Of a DNA stretch of 64,000 nucleotides, positions 11,735 to 24,800 are shown piece after piece. Both the position numbers and the translations under genes were made by a program. Origin of the DNA: Nemopilema nomurai. Its lineage: Eukaryota; Cnidaria; Scyphozoa; Rhizostomeae; Rhizostomatidae. The stretch lies in NCBI GenBank assembly GCA_003864495.1, contig PEDN01001353.1:992001-1056000 (forward strand). Direction: 5' to 3'. The stretch's first letter is position 1, and every line of letters begins with the position of its first letter. The notes under the pieces were generated by a model. That model had not been told where the DNA came from, did not search any database, and saw only the letters and a list, made by a program, of their open reading frames with translations.

Positions 11735-12424
11735 GGCAACGTTTGTAAGTTATATTGTAACATTTTTTCATGGGAGACTTTTACGTGATTTTAATCCATT
11801 TTAAACTCCATATTCTAATTATCCATGTAAACTTCTTCAACTAGTAATTTTATGAACGGCTTCAATTGAAATCAATAATTCCTGCCAAAGAAGTAATGAA
11901 ACATTCCTGTTAAGTAGTATTATAGAATAAGGAAGGGGGCTTAAGGAAGGTTGCAGTCTTCGGACCGTCTTTGGGCTACCAGAGTCACATGGAAGATCAG
12001 GAGGCAGCACTAGCAAAGACAAAAAACTTCAAAGGCCACTGCCTGTCCACAAACTGCTTTTAATGCCTCTATACTCAAGGCGTTGAGATATTCCACAAAT
12101 TATGAAGGGAATGCTTTTCTTGAAATTTAGCGAAGTTTTAACAAAATGAAGGACTCGAAAACTTATCCCCTTCCCGAAAACCTGAAGGAAAGAAATCAAG
12201 CCCCCTTTCATTGGCCCTTTAAAAACGTTTGCTTACGAAAGCCTTTTGAGCAAGCCTTTTATTGACGCTAACTTTGCTGGTATGCTAACTTGGTGCCCTG
12301 TGGCGATGCTTGCGTGACTAACTATGTGCGTACTGCGTACATGAGGTATCTGTGAAAGAAGTCAGTTTTGTGACGTCCTAATCTTTTTCAGCACTTCATT
12401 GATTTCTCCGGGAATTTTTCAGCC
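11735..12424. other. spacer between Popeye copies 2 and 3
   Basis: No coding sequence is recognised. GGGGGCTTAAGGAAG at about 11936 and a TCAAGCCCCC tract at about 12196 face each other and resemble the C-tract units of the element at 1498, so a degraded related repeat may lie here. Immediately before the next ATG are two pyrimidine-rich acceptors (about 12390 and 12421), suggesting a 5' UTR intron. Confidence 0.35.
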
Positions 12425-15400
12425 ATGAACTATCATTTTAATCCACACGATTGCAATTGGCTACCAGTAAATGGCTTCTTGTTCCAGCTCGCAAACGTAA
12501 TGCTTGTTTTTACGTATGTGGTTCCTGACACACTAAATGGTCTTTTCATGCTTCGCTTCTTTCTCGGGGCCGCAGGGCTTTTCTTTTCTCTTTGGGCCTG
12601 GTGGAATATATGTGCACCAGACACACTCGCATGGAATGTCGTGTTTATGATAGGAAACTTCGTTCATGCTTTGTATATGTTTATTCATATAAAACGGCCT
12701 CGGAGATTCGCAGAACACGTCGAAACTGTTTATGAAAAGTTTTTTGAGCCACTAGGAATCCAGAGATTTCAATTTCAAATTCTTGCTGATAATTGTTCAA
12801 TCGATATTTTAAAAGATGGAGAATTCTATGGAAGTATTGGAGAAAAATCAGAGAGGATATCTGTTCTTCTGCAAGGGAGGTATGTACGTAGCAACTTTCA
12901 ATATCAGAAGCCTCGATCGAAATCACGTGAGTTGATTGCCCTAATTGTTGGCCCTATCTCAGAACTAGTTATGAGTTTTAGCTGTAGAAAGCTTTTCTAG
13001 AGAAAACACCCTTCTAAGGATTTTGAAAGAAGTTTTCAAAAGTGGTTTAAAAGTATCACGCATATATCGCCTAGTTTTAAAGCCTGGCCTAACCCTATGA
13101 AGTGAGAGCTCTGTACTAAACTTCAATATTCATTGTTTTGAAAAGATTATTTTGGTTCATTGCTCCTGTAAGTTGCAATAGAAGTTTTGTTTTATGGCCT
13201 GGCTTAGCATAGAGACTCAGCAAAAGCAAAAAAATGTCCAGTCATTGTAATTCAAGTATACCAGATTTAAGAAACCATTGATTACTACATTTTTCTTGTT
13301 AGCTAAGAATCTGATATACAGTATATTTATTTGAGTTTCAATACAAACAAGTATTTCATAACAGTTATACCAAGAGATTAAATAAATGTGTGATGTTATA
13401 AGGAGAGCCAACTTGTTATCAAACTAATCAATTGAATCAAGCTTTAAATTTACCTTTCTATCTTAACTTGTATCTAGGTGACCATCTGCTTTGGAAAATG
13501 TTTTTTGCTCTGACGGTATTTTTCCCATGTAGTTTTGGATTATCTAGATAAGAGAATTTTGTATGAAAATCTCAAATTTTGTCTCTGTCTTGTTACACAA
13601 TGGCAAGAAACAATGGTACAACTTTGAGCACTTTACCTCCTGACATTCTCGGACAATGCAAACATCAGAAATTGGCTAAAAAAGCCAGTTGCAGTTTGTA
13701 CAACAAAATATTTGTTTGCCAATCTTTTATTTCTTAGATTCCCTCATAATTCCTCACCTCCTTTGCAAGATATAAAACTGCATTGTTCAGCAACATAAAT
13801 GCAGCTTTTTATGATGACATACATAATAAGAGATTATGTGACGCTTCTTTGTTTCACAAAAGCCTTATGCCTTTGTTGTGGTTTCACACACTGTAAAATG
13901 GAAAGGCACCCCATCTGGACTTCAAGTGGGATCTTCACACAGATTGAGGTCAAATTGACCCTAATCAACAGTGAGCCTGATTTGCTAGCTATCATGCTTG
14001 TGTTCAAAATCGCGAGTTTAACTCGTAATAAAGTGGTTTATCACTTTATACAGTACATGGTTGAAACAAGTTTCAAGTTTAGTACTTCATGTAAAGTCAA
14101 ATGTAGAATTTTGACAGTAGGTACATACTGATTCCAAACATTCTAACTTTTTATCCATGGTTTAGCCACTTGTTTAATGTCTTTTGGTATTATTTAATTC
14201 GACATAGACTTGTCACTAACTTAAACCTGTCAACCTATTACCATTATCATGTGGATTACGAATCTAACTGAATGAAATATGAACATGATATTTTTTTGTG
14301 GTCATACTCGCCCTAAGATTTGAAATCAAGCTGCGGTTTCCAAAGGAGATACACTGATTAAGATTTAGATATACTGAGGTTAGTAAATCCTCACCTTATC
14401 CTGGTTTTTTCCTCACCACTAATGCAACACCTGAGACAAAGGCTTACAGTACCGCAGATTACCACTCAAAAACTCAAGGTAGAATTACAACAGATTCATA
14501 TCAGCAGGAATAGTAGTATTTTTGACCTGTTATAAGAGAGCCTCCACTCTAATAAGCGGAATATTAGGGAGAGTTTCTAAGCCAATTGAAGTTTTGATGC
14601 TGAGGAACATTTACATTGTCTGTATTTGTTAAACCTAGTAAATGAGGTGCTTTCATGCAGTAGTTCAATAGAATGAGAGCTTCATATAGGCACGGAGCAG
14701 TGAAATCCAGGCATGTGTTTGCTTGCATGGGAGGTTCTTAATATTCCTCCTGTTCACTTCTCCTTTGGTCAATTACATTGTGTGGAAATCAGCTTTCTGG
14801 TCAAGGTGAATCTGACATGTTCCAGTTTACTTTCCTATTTAAGACAATTGAAATAAGAATATTTGATTTTTAGTGTTTATGCCACCGTGGGGCTATAAGT
14901 TTATTGCCATCCTTTTGACATGGCTCATCCACACATTTAGCATTATTTATCTAATAGAAATCAACATTTTTGTAGGGTTGAAGTGAAAAATGAGAATGGT
15001 ATTGTACATGTCACAAAGCCTTATGAATTTTTGGATTCTCCTGAGTGGGCTTCAGGTAGTCAAGATGACCCAGCCAGTTTTGGGGTAAGTTTTATTGTAA
15101 ATCAATCCATTTTATAAACCTTTTTATCTTTGTACTCTAGCTGTGTGATTTTGTTTTGCCCTTTTTGCCTTTTCAAGTCAGAAAAGAATGTAAGAAAATA
15201 TCTAGCAGCATTTCATGGAAAGTAAACTCCATGTTTGATTGGTGGATTTCTATAGACTTCTTTTGCTAAACCCGCCTTTGAGGTTCAATTTTTTCCCAGT
15301 TCAATTGCCCTAGAAAAATAGTATTCACAGCAAGTGATCTGCATGCCTTTGAAAAATTTGGTTATTGAGCCTTGCTTTTTTGGCACTGGTGTTTTCAACC

Positions 15401-17578
15401 TCATTTCCTATAATAAAAATTTTCTCATTTGTAGAAATTATCTTTATAACAAGACTAAGCAGTTCAATTTAAACCTTGATTCTTTTTCGCTTAAAGGTGT
15501 AATTTTGTTTGCTAACCTGTAAAAATGTTATGGTGTTTTGAGTGTACAAATTATTTTAAAACAGAAATAAATGCCAAGAATAATCAAAATTTGTGTATGC
15601 ATGGGCTCCGACCCAGGTTGGAAAGTGGAGGGGCCAAGGGAGATTTGAACAATTATAACAAAAGATGTTTAAAAAGCTCTACTGTTTTACAAAAAAGTGA
15701 GGGGGCCATGCTATTCAAATATTCCGAGGAATATTTGATTGAAAAGATTTATTTGACATGCATTACAGGGAGCCTAAAAAGTTGGCTAATCCATCCAAAG
15801 TTGTTTGACTATCTTTTTGGGTTCATTTTTGCTGTGCAAAGTTATCATGACAACCTTTTGCAGTTCTAAGCAACTTTTGCAGTTGTTTTTATTATGTTCA
15901 TTCAGTCCTTCAAATGGATGTCAATGTAAGAATTATTGACATTTATGTTTAAACTTTCCTGGTTACTTAAATGTTACTCTTGCAATGTTGTAAAAAGTTC
16001 AAGGGTTTTTTTGTGATTCAACTGAAGAAATTTTCGTAATTTTATAAACTGAAGATTAATTTGGAATAAAGTGAGGTGGACTCATATCAAATGGCATGTC
16101 ATTTACTTTACCATATGTCGTAATGAAAAATTCGTTTTTACAAGAAAAGCAAGCAAAAGTACCAAAATGAGCTAAGTTGTTCTGATTTTAGATCTTGGCC
16201 TGTTGTTTATTAGTAAATCTCCGACCTAAACAGTGTTTTCCAATGAAATGTCAGTGAAGAAGATGTGTCAAGTTTTTGCAGCAGAAGGTACTGTAAACAT
16301 AAGTATTCTCGTTTCAAACGCTGCTTGAATGACGTAATCCCTACCTTTTTTCCCAGGTCGAATTAGTAGCTCAAGGTGAAATTAAATTTCTGGAATGGAA
16401 TTGGAAAGTTCTACGCAATCTTTTGAAGAAAGACAAGTTTTTGGGGGCTGTTTTTGATTCATTGATTTGCAAAGATGTTACTAAAAAACTTCTGTCCCTC
16501 ACGGAAAAAATGGAAATGTCACGAGATCCGATCGGCTCTATCTTGTATCTTCACCAGTGTCACGCTGGGGCTACAAACAAAGTCAATGAAAGTAAGTGGC
16601 TCAATGAGCTATCAGAGATTAATGCAGTTCATTAATGCAGTTCATTACTGCAGTTCATTGCTATCAAATATATTGCACTTTTTGCCACTATTCACATAAA
16701 CCATGATTCATTGACAGGATTCACATAAACCAAGTTTACTCGCTGTTCTTCTATTGCTCCCTGAACTGTTCGCTGCAGGCAAACCAAACAAAACCAGAAG
16801 CCTTGGTCCCTTTTTTAAGCGACTCCTAAACTTAACACAGGCGGGAAAATTGTGGTTCGACCAAACTTTTGTTTTATTTCGCTATAATCATGCGAAATTC
16901 GTCAAGTTTTTCTGTTTTTTGTTCAACAGCTTCAAGTAAATAGACTCAATAAGGGAATATTTTTAAATGCGAGGATTCAGGTGGCTCATAAAACTAGTGA
17001 TTTTAAATAAATGTTTGGCTTTTATTTGTCTGTTGCTCTCTTGATTGGTGTGTTGAGCCTCTCCAAAGTTCCACGTGATCATTGTAATCAAGAGTGACTC
17101 ACTGGTGACCAACAAATGCAGGCACTTTGATCTGCTCCTTGTGAATAGTTTGTTACAGGGGGTTACTCTATCTTGAAACCAATGATTCTCCTGATCACAC
17201 CTAATACCAAGTTCGTTTGACAGCGATAAGAATCTACTCGTGATTAGAATTCATTTAAAACAATTGCTGCAAAGCGTATAATTGATTGCTTCAAGTTGCT
17301 CAGGAGAAATTCTCATTTTAGATGGCTTAGGCGTCGTCTCAAGACTGGACCACGTGACACAGGACACCAATAGCCCGTTGATGAATAGTGCAACGCCCAG
17401 TTCCCAAGTACCTGATCACACCCCCTTGCTTAGTTCCACCCAGCCTGAATATACGAGTATCAGTGTTGGCATTCACAAGGCGGTGAAGCTCTTTTCCACT
17501 CCGTACCACGAGGAGGTCCCACTCATTGACGAGTTCATCGAGTCAAAGCTGGACATGGAAAGAGAATCAGTGTTGTGA
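12425..17578 (+). CDS. Popeye domain-containing protein, copy 3
   Basis: Exons 12425-12879, 14976-15084, 16357-16591 and 17322-17578 join in frame with phases 2, 0, 1 and give 351 residues. This copy is clearly diverged: the start reads MNYHFNPHDCNWLPVNGFLF, membrane segments are at about 17-33, 38-60 and 68-87, and the Popeye domain begins at about 93. DSPEW is kept at 172-176. The following motif is FGVE (187-190), with an acidic residue where vertebrates have Thr. The equivalent of NSLIGQD reads DSLICKD. The C-terminal tail is the longest of the three (about 85 residues), Ser/Thr/Pro-rich, with two acidic dileucine-like motifs, DHTPLL (298-303) and EEVPLI (330-335). Introns are larger here (2096, 1272 and 730 bp). 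It could have lost or changed cyclic-nucleotide binding, but this is inference. Confidence 0.91.
16621..16660 (+). repeat. three tandem copies of an ATGCAGTTCATTA unit
   Basis: Just after exon 3 of Popeye copy 3 a unit of about 14 bases (ATGCAGTTCATTA, third copy CTGCAGTTCATTG) is repeated three times. A second local duplication, TTCACATAAACCA, occurs at about 16690 and 16720. Confidence 0.7.
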
Positions 17579-17974
17579 TGCCAGGTTGGTTAGAGTCAAG
17601 TGCTTTTTTTCATCCAATTTCACATTTGTTCGTTAAGTCTGTAATTTGATCGCACAATTTACAAATTAACTGTTAGTCTAATTTCATCTATTGTTTTAAG
17701 CGATTTTATTCACTTTCTGAAACCTCTATGCCTGATATTTGAATGCTACATCTGAGAAAATCTTCATTGTTTATTTAAGTCATAGATATCGCTTTCTTAC
17801 TTTAATTGTTTTGGGGTAACTTAATATCTTGATTACCTTTTGAGGATGACAGCGCCTTTGTGTTCCTACATGTGCAGATATTTTGAGCACAAGGGGAGAC
17901 AACTACAACTAGCGAGCAAGGCTATTGAAGCAAAATCGTAAATAATTTTAATTTTTATAAGATGTACAAGTTAT

Positions 17975-18302
17975 ATTTCTTTTTTTTTCTTTTTCAGATT
18001 TTTATCAAGGAGCCATGTTTTGATTCGAGCCAGGCAGTTTCCTGCTGGTTCTGGAGAGAGCATTATGAAAATTTGTCTTGCCTTTTCTTAGCAGTACATA
18101 CATACAACCTATACTCATAAATATAATGTCTAATATATTTATAAATACAATAGTCTGACCAATTATAGGATCTAGATCAAATCTGACCTTTAATCATGTC
18201 CATAAACCATTAGATTCGCAGTAATGCCAAAAGGTTGACACATAACCCCTTTGTCGATAGTTCTGCCTATCTTTAACTCGCAATTCAGACTATGGCAATA
18301 AA
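17975..18302 (+). other. probable 3' UTR of Popeye copy 3
   Basis: A strong polypyrimidine tract and acceptor (AG at 17997-17998) follows the stop codon, and a weaker AG|GTTGGT donor lies at about 17585, so the 3' UTR may contain an intron. The first plausible AATAAA is at 18297-18302. Confidence 0.3.
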
Positions 18303-21300
18303 ACTCGCATGTGTACTTTTTTACGAATTGCCATTAAACTTGCAAATACTTTTTAAAGCCAACAAATCAAGGTCGAACGGGAAGATATTAATTCATCCAT
18401 TATTTGCAATTGTTTATGTATTGCAGGTCATTTGATGCATTTTATATGATCTTTACGGAAATGTACGAAAGCTTGGTCTTATTTAAAATATCATTCTCCG
18501 CAGATTTAGAGATTAGATAATCTGAGTAATATCAAGAGAAACTTAGCATTTAATTTCAGCCCTTAAATTGAAAACCTATTTATGCGCTAAACGCGATATT
18601 AGATCAACTAGCTAGATTCGTTAGAATTTGTAATTATGTTACAGTTTAGCGTGTCATGATATGACGGCATTGCAAATTTTTCAAGTGACATCAGTACCCC
18701 AACTATCTTTTTGCACTGTATTTCACTCCATTGCATTTTCATTGTTTCAAATTTGAGTTATTTCCTCTGATTATCGGTGTTGTAGGAGTCAGGCAAGTTT
18801 TTGCCTGGGAAAAATTGTTTTAAATCTGCCGGTGTTCCTTTTGCACATAAAATAGGACTCAGGCATAACGTAGTGACCTAGAAAGAAAGAAAGAAGGAGA
18901 CATTTTAAATGAGGGGAATATGAAAACATTAGGGTTTGAACCAGCGAATTGATTGGAACTGAACTGCATTAAATTTTTCAACTAGAGGCTCTTGCATCAT
19001 CGGCGTCTATAAATAAACTAGAGACTGGTTTGTATCGTTGAATTCTGGAGTCCATTTTTGAAGGGCTCTTCTCTAATTTCAGGGGAAATGGGTTTGACCC
19101 GAAACTGTATATGCTGTAGGAAAACGCGATAGGCGCGTTAGTGAGGCTTTGAAGTGCCCGTGCGATTGCCGTTTGCGGGTGTAAATATTCTTTCCAACTT
19201 GCCCTTCTGCTTTTGCGGTAGCCTAGTTTTTATTGCCAATGATGCATTCAAAACTTATGGAGCTTTCGGTAGGCCATCTTTCGATAGGCCTTTAGGAATG
19301 TTTGTGTTCAACCTGAAAAAGTTTGATGGACACAACATTGGCCGTTTATTTCCCATGAGACGAAGAATGCATTGCAACAAAATCACGTACTAATTCCCAT
19401 GACAATTAAAGTAGTGTGCATTCACTGAGAAAAACATTTCTACAGAAGGAGAAGCAAGAGCCTTGGCAGCGAACATGTAGCGCGGCAGTGAATGTGTATG
19501 GCCTGTATGAAATGTTTTCGAAGATTTCAGAGGAGTACAAATGGCTTGAAATGAACGAGGTTCGCTGAATTTGTTGTAATGAATTGAAGTTCCTTTGTAT
19601 ACCCGATGAGGAACTCCAGTCTGGATGAACTTCGACAACCATCTCGTGCCACAAAATGGCGCTGCTTGGACAAATCTGAGGAGGTCCATTGGAAGTAAGT
19701 GCATGTATCTCATTCTCGCATCTTATTCTAAGAATTTTGTTTATGATGGGATCATCCATAGCCTAGAGGGAGAGCTGTAGAACAAGATACCTACATTTTT
19801 CCAGGTAGAAGAGCTTTGAAACAGTACTTCCACGAGGATATATTTGTTCATTTTGAATGTTTTGAGGGTAGAAACTTTGAAAGATGTGGGGCAAAAACGT
19901 GCAGAAGCTACAACATTTGCTTACCATTTTTTAAAAGTAAATGGCAAGCGTAAAATCCAAAGGAAAGCCTGTGCAACCGTACGGTGCAATTCATAGTGGA
20001 CGGACTTGAACGTAATGAAGCCACAAGTCTGAGTTGTTGACTATGCCTCAGCCTTGCTTAGGAGCGGTGGCGAATAAACGTCACGTCACGGTCACCAATT
20101 CAAAAGCTCTTGCTGTGGCTGTGCACGAACATCCAATTATCAGAAACGGGGTTACAAAACAAAATATCCTACACATCTTCCCTTCCTTAGATCATTGAAT
20201 AATGATAAAAAATAAAGTGTTTAGTTGAGCTTCTTCAACTCAAACGAAATGAAGATTATTCAAAATCGAATGGAAACGCATAGATTGAGAAAAAAGCTGG
20301 CGTATATGAATATAGTGACAGTGAAATAGTGACACGAGGAATGTTTATTCTCACCTAGAAGGGTTTATAAGTAAAGTTGTAATTCAGTGTGATATATAAA
20401 GATAAAGATCAATGCAAAAAGGAGGTGATATTGATATTCTTGTGAAGTGATGAAAAGAAATATCTGTATGTGAAATAAATAAGGTGAGAAAGAATGGTGA
20501 AATCGAGGAAGAGATAAGGACAAATGAAGTCAGAGCAATCCTCTGTGTAGCTTCCTGTAAATAAGATCGTCTTCTCATCAACACCATTTTGAGGACTTGG
20601 CTGCCAATTTTTCTTGAATTATTCTGACAAAACTTTCGTCACTGGCTTTACTTTGTACAGTTTGTCACTTGGTAGATAAGCTCTAGACCAAGAACTGGTT
20701 CTTTCATTCCAGTGCATGTATCGAAACAAACATCGTAGCTCTTGCGACAAATAACGAATGTCACCAAGAAAGCCTATGAGTGAACCCATAGAAGCTTTAA
20801 TATTTCCCAAGCAAGTTAGTTCCCTACAGAAGTGCCAGCAAGTGTGATATTGTTGCTAAAACTGTTAGTTTTTGCAACTACAAGGCTGATCAGCTCTAGT
20901 GAAAACATAAGGCTTATTTCTTCTTCTCATCTGCCGTTTGTCCATCTTTGTCTTCAATACATATTTGTGCTTTTTCTTGCGTATGGGTTTAATGAGTCTT
21001 GATTGGGCACGATGGGCATGGGCATTGTTTTGTACTGTCTAAAAATTTAGTACCAGTTTGTCAAAATTCTATGCTTCTATAACTTTGGTTTATCTATACG
21101 CCTGTCTCGTGTAATCAGCAGGTTTCTACTAAGGATGCCCTCCATAGTTTTTTGCAGAATAACTCTTTTACTAATATCTTTTTGAAAAAATTTAAAGTCG
21201 TTGTAGTTGCCTCTGATCAACTGTGGGCTATCTGTCTTGTTTGGTTCGTTTGGCATGTACCAACTTTGGTGCCACAAACATCTTGTGGGTCCGCAAGTTA

Positions 21301-21624
21301 AAAGAGCAGAGAAATGTCTGAGTTGCTTATGCTGTATGACCAGATACTCTTCAGAGTCTAGACTACACACTTGGCTTAATCATTGGTTTGTCTTTGCTTT
21401 TGCAAGTTGACTGTGATATTTATAATCTGAGGTAGGGTGTTTTTAGTACATGAATGAAGAAGCCTTAGTATCAAGTCTATTCGGTTGCGTATCAAGTTAC
21501 TTGCCCGTGTTGCCTTGCGTTTGTAACACAGAGTCTGTCTTTGCATGTGCGATACAATAAATTTCATCCACTTGTATTTTTTGTACTTATTTCTACCTAG
21601 CATCCGATGGTAGATTTTAAGACA
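18303..21624. other. gene-poor region, no gene seen
   Basis: AT-rich DNA. ORFs at 19154-19759 overlap on both strands, are short and resemble nothing known. A small GAAA run lies at about 18880. Confidence 0.4.
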
Positions 21625-21812
21625 ATGAGAAGCTTAAGGTTATCCAGCAGTGTCCTGGTCCTTCCTCTCACCTCGTGTTTCCTATGCTTGGAATTACAGA
21701 GAGCTGGTGATTCTCCTCACTCTGGGTGAGAGTTTGGTCATGCCAGGGACTCGAACCATAGGCCCTTGTGTCTGTAGTCAGCGCCTCTAACATATGAGCC
21801 ATCCTTGCACTT
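21625..21812 (-). mobile_element. tRNA-derived SINE
   Basis: On the minus strand, 21801-21785 reads TGGCTCATATGTTAGAG, a near-consensus RNA polymerase III box A. Then 21757-21747 reads GGTTCGAGTCC, a perfect box B. The two starts are 44 bases apart, as in a tRNA gene. The cloverleaf is not complete (no convincing acceptor stem or CCA region), and the unit continues into a non-tRNA body down to about 21640. That is the structure of a tRNA-derived SINE rather than a functional tRNA. The 3' boundary is approximate. Confidence 0.6.
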
Positions 21813-24800
21813 CCACTGCCATTTTTGCGTTCACCTCCATATGGTACTACAGTGTCCCGTTACGTATTATGGCTATTTTGGCATTACAATCACCTGTAGT
21901 GTGCTGTACTGGTCAGTGATAGCGCCTGCCCTGCATTTGGACACTATTCTTACGCAATATGGTATCATGCCCCAGAATACCCTTCGCCGTTGGTGTTCAA
22001 CCCATGCCCCTACACTGATCCAGCATGAAGTTAGTTCATTTACACATTTGGCCATTTGACTTGTCATAGTCGTTTGCAGTCATCTCTTTTGATGGAAACT
22101 TCCCTTTTATTATTTATTGGACCATTCAATTCCAAATATTATCTACCTATTCCCTCGGATCTTTCTAGCGCTTTTACTAGTTTCATCTTTAGACTGACAT
22201 GAATTGGCATGCCATCACTTTCTAACATCCTTACAAACCAGACTCTCGCCTTCTCGATTTTAAAGCATGTCCTTTGCTTGAGCCTGTTGTTGCCCAGAAT
22301 GTTTACTGCTTTCATGCACATTCAACTGCAATCAATTTATGGGTTGTTTCTCTAATCGTTTTCAAATATCATATAGCCTATAAATTAGTTTTGCAAATTG
22401 CTAATAATTGCCAATTCCATTCTATCTGACATCCGACTCTGCAATTTTCAAATGGTTTTGAGCAATAACATGGAAAAGTAATAAACATACATTGCTTCTG
22501 AAATTTGAAATGGTTTTGCATGTTTGCTTCGTAGGTAAAAGGACCTCATTGTTCAGGGGTTGATGATGATAGCAGAATGATTGTTTCAAAAGAATTAAAA
22601 AGCCCCTTCTTTACTTTTTGCTTTAGTTGTAATAGCCTGTTCTTGTCATCTAAGAGAAAAAGTTTGACATTTTACATTTGTCGCCATTCCCCTACCGAAT
22701 CAAGCTTTCTCAAAGTTGCGTTTGTTTCAGTTCTCTATTACCGATCTTTACATGGCCCGATCTAGTTTGCAGCCTTTACTCACTTAGCGTAATCCCAATG
22801 CATTACAAATTGACTAGTGAACTTATATGTGATGTAATTCTGCAAGATTAGGAGTAAATGATCAAATAATCGTGAAGTTCACATCACCCAAGGCCATGCT
22901 TGAGCATCTAGGTCATCAACAAACACGTTTGCAATCTATATTTAAACTAAGTAAAATTTCCTTTCGCTTAATTTCCAAGAATTCTTAATGTCAACACCGC
23001 TGAATAATTTCAAAATCTGATGTTGGATCGGAAAATCAATTAAAACAGTTAGTTGGATTTCTTTGATTAATGAGGGATGTAGTAAAGCAATACATTGACC
23101 GCATGATTAAACCGAACTTACCACATGATGTGAATACATCAATCACATTGTTTCCCTATTTGATAGAGCCAAATTGATCAATTGATTGGAAAAGATTGAT
23201 CACATGATTAAATTAAACTTAATTAATAACATGCCCGATAAAACCGACCACACGAATAATCCGAGGCAGTGACAATGCCCTGGGGATACCATTGGCCAAT
23301 ATTTGCCAATGTCCCGTAATTTGTATTTATCTTTAAGTGTCGTTTGTACCACTCTACTTCGTTTTAAACTTATTTTTGCCTCGGGATAAGGCACATTTTG
23401 TATGCGCCTCCTTCCACGTAGCAATGCTTGTGCCTATCAAAACACTATTTCATATATTTGAAAGAGTGAGCTTTGAAGGGAAAATTAAATGAACAATTCG
23501 TTCTCAAAGGCTCTCGTCAATCTTTACACCCTATACAATGGTGATAATTATTTTAATAAATTTCAGTTAAGAGAGCAGCTACATAAATTTTAATAAAAGA
23601 ACAGTTACATACATTTTAGCAAGAAACTTGATTTTAGTTAACAAAGCAGTTACATACGTTCCGGTTAAAAGATGTCATCCTGCAATTAATTGAAAAATAG
23701 ACATTCTTACTAACAGGTATTCACAAGATATGAAAGAATTAAAAATTGTTTGCTTCTAAAACGTTCTTCTCTTATGAAGTACACTGTTCCTTATTTGCAG
23801 TAACATGCAGTTGGGATGGACAGTTCTTAAGCAAAGTGGTGTGCTCTTGGCTAAATCAATGGGTCAGCATAGTACAGGAGATTACTGCGAGATAATTGCA
23901 TGATAGCTGATTAATCGTTATCTGAGCTTGCCAATGTTGATTTAGCATTGTGCAAGTTGACAAGATTAATGTGTTTATCGGTGGAAATAAAATGCTTCGC
24001 TTTATCTGTCTATCTAAAAATGCCTTGAATCTGTGCTGTTCGGTTAGATTATCAAGTCAAATAAAAAAGCAATTGCAATGCCATTTCATGATCAAATTTT
24101 CTATGGTCAATTAATGAAGGTTGGTTGTTTTTGACTTTGTGAGTCCATGAAAACCTCGGTATGCAACTAAGAAATGTATGAACAGAAAGGCAGGCAACTA
24201 CCAAAAACAACTGTCAATCCGCATCTCACCTGAGTCAAACTTTGAGCCAAAATAAACTTTCTTTGAATGATCTAGCAAGCAAGATTGCTCTCGTATCAAT
24301 CAATACCTGTCAGTTTAGATACAATCAGTCCCTTAATTCCCCCGCGGTGGCTAGAGTGATTTTGTATCATCTGGAAGCAGGTGGAGCTGAAATTGACTAG
24401 AGGCTCTGAAGCTCAACATAACGACAAAAAAGGAACTGACACGAGGACAATTCCTTGTGGTATACTTCAAGAGAAACTGCGAAATGATGATAGTTAATTT
24501 AAAAGAACTATAGTTACATTGCTATTAATGTAAAATCATAACCAACTTAGTGGTGCTCTTCTCTAATATACAGACAAGGTAGTAGGTCTATTGCTACTGT
24601 ATGCTTTTAAGTGAATTCCAAAAGAATACAGAAAGTTAGCGTTGGTGATGAATTTGTTAGGGGGAAACGAGGTGTTTCTAGCACCAAATCCTCATCTATG
24701 CATCTTTGGGTACCATTGATGTGTGTGTAACTCAAGCCATTAAAGCCCTCGATGTCCTTTTTGATAATTCAAGGTACACCAAGATCGTTTTAAAATTCTG

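Noticed and set aside
18916..19060. GGTTCAAACC on the minus strand as a possible RNA polymerase III box B
   Set aside because: No box A at tRNA-like spacing and no cloverleaf could be drawn.
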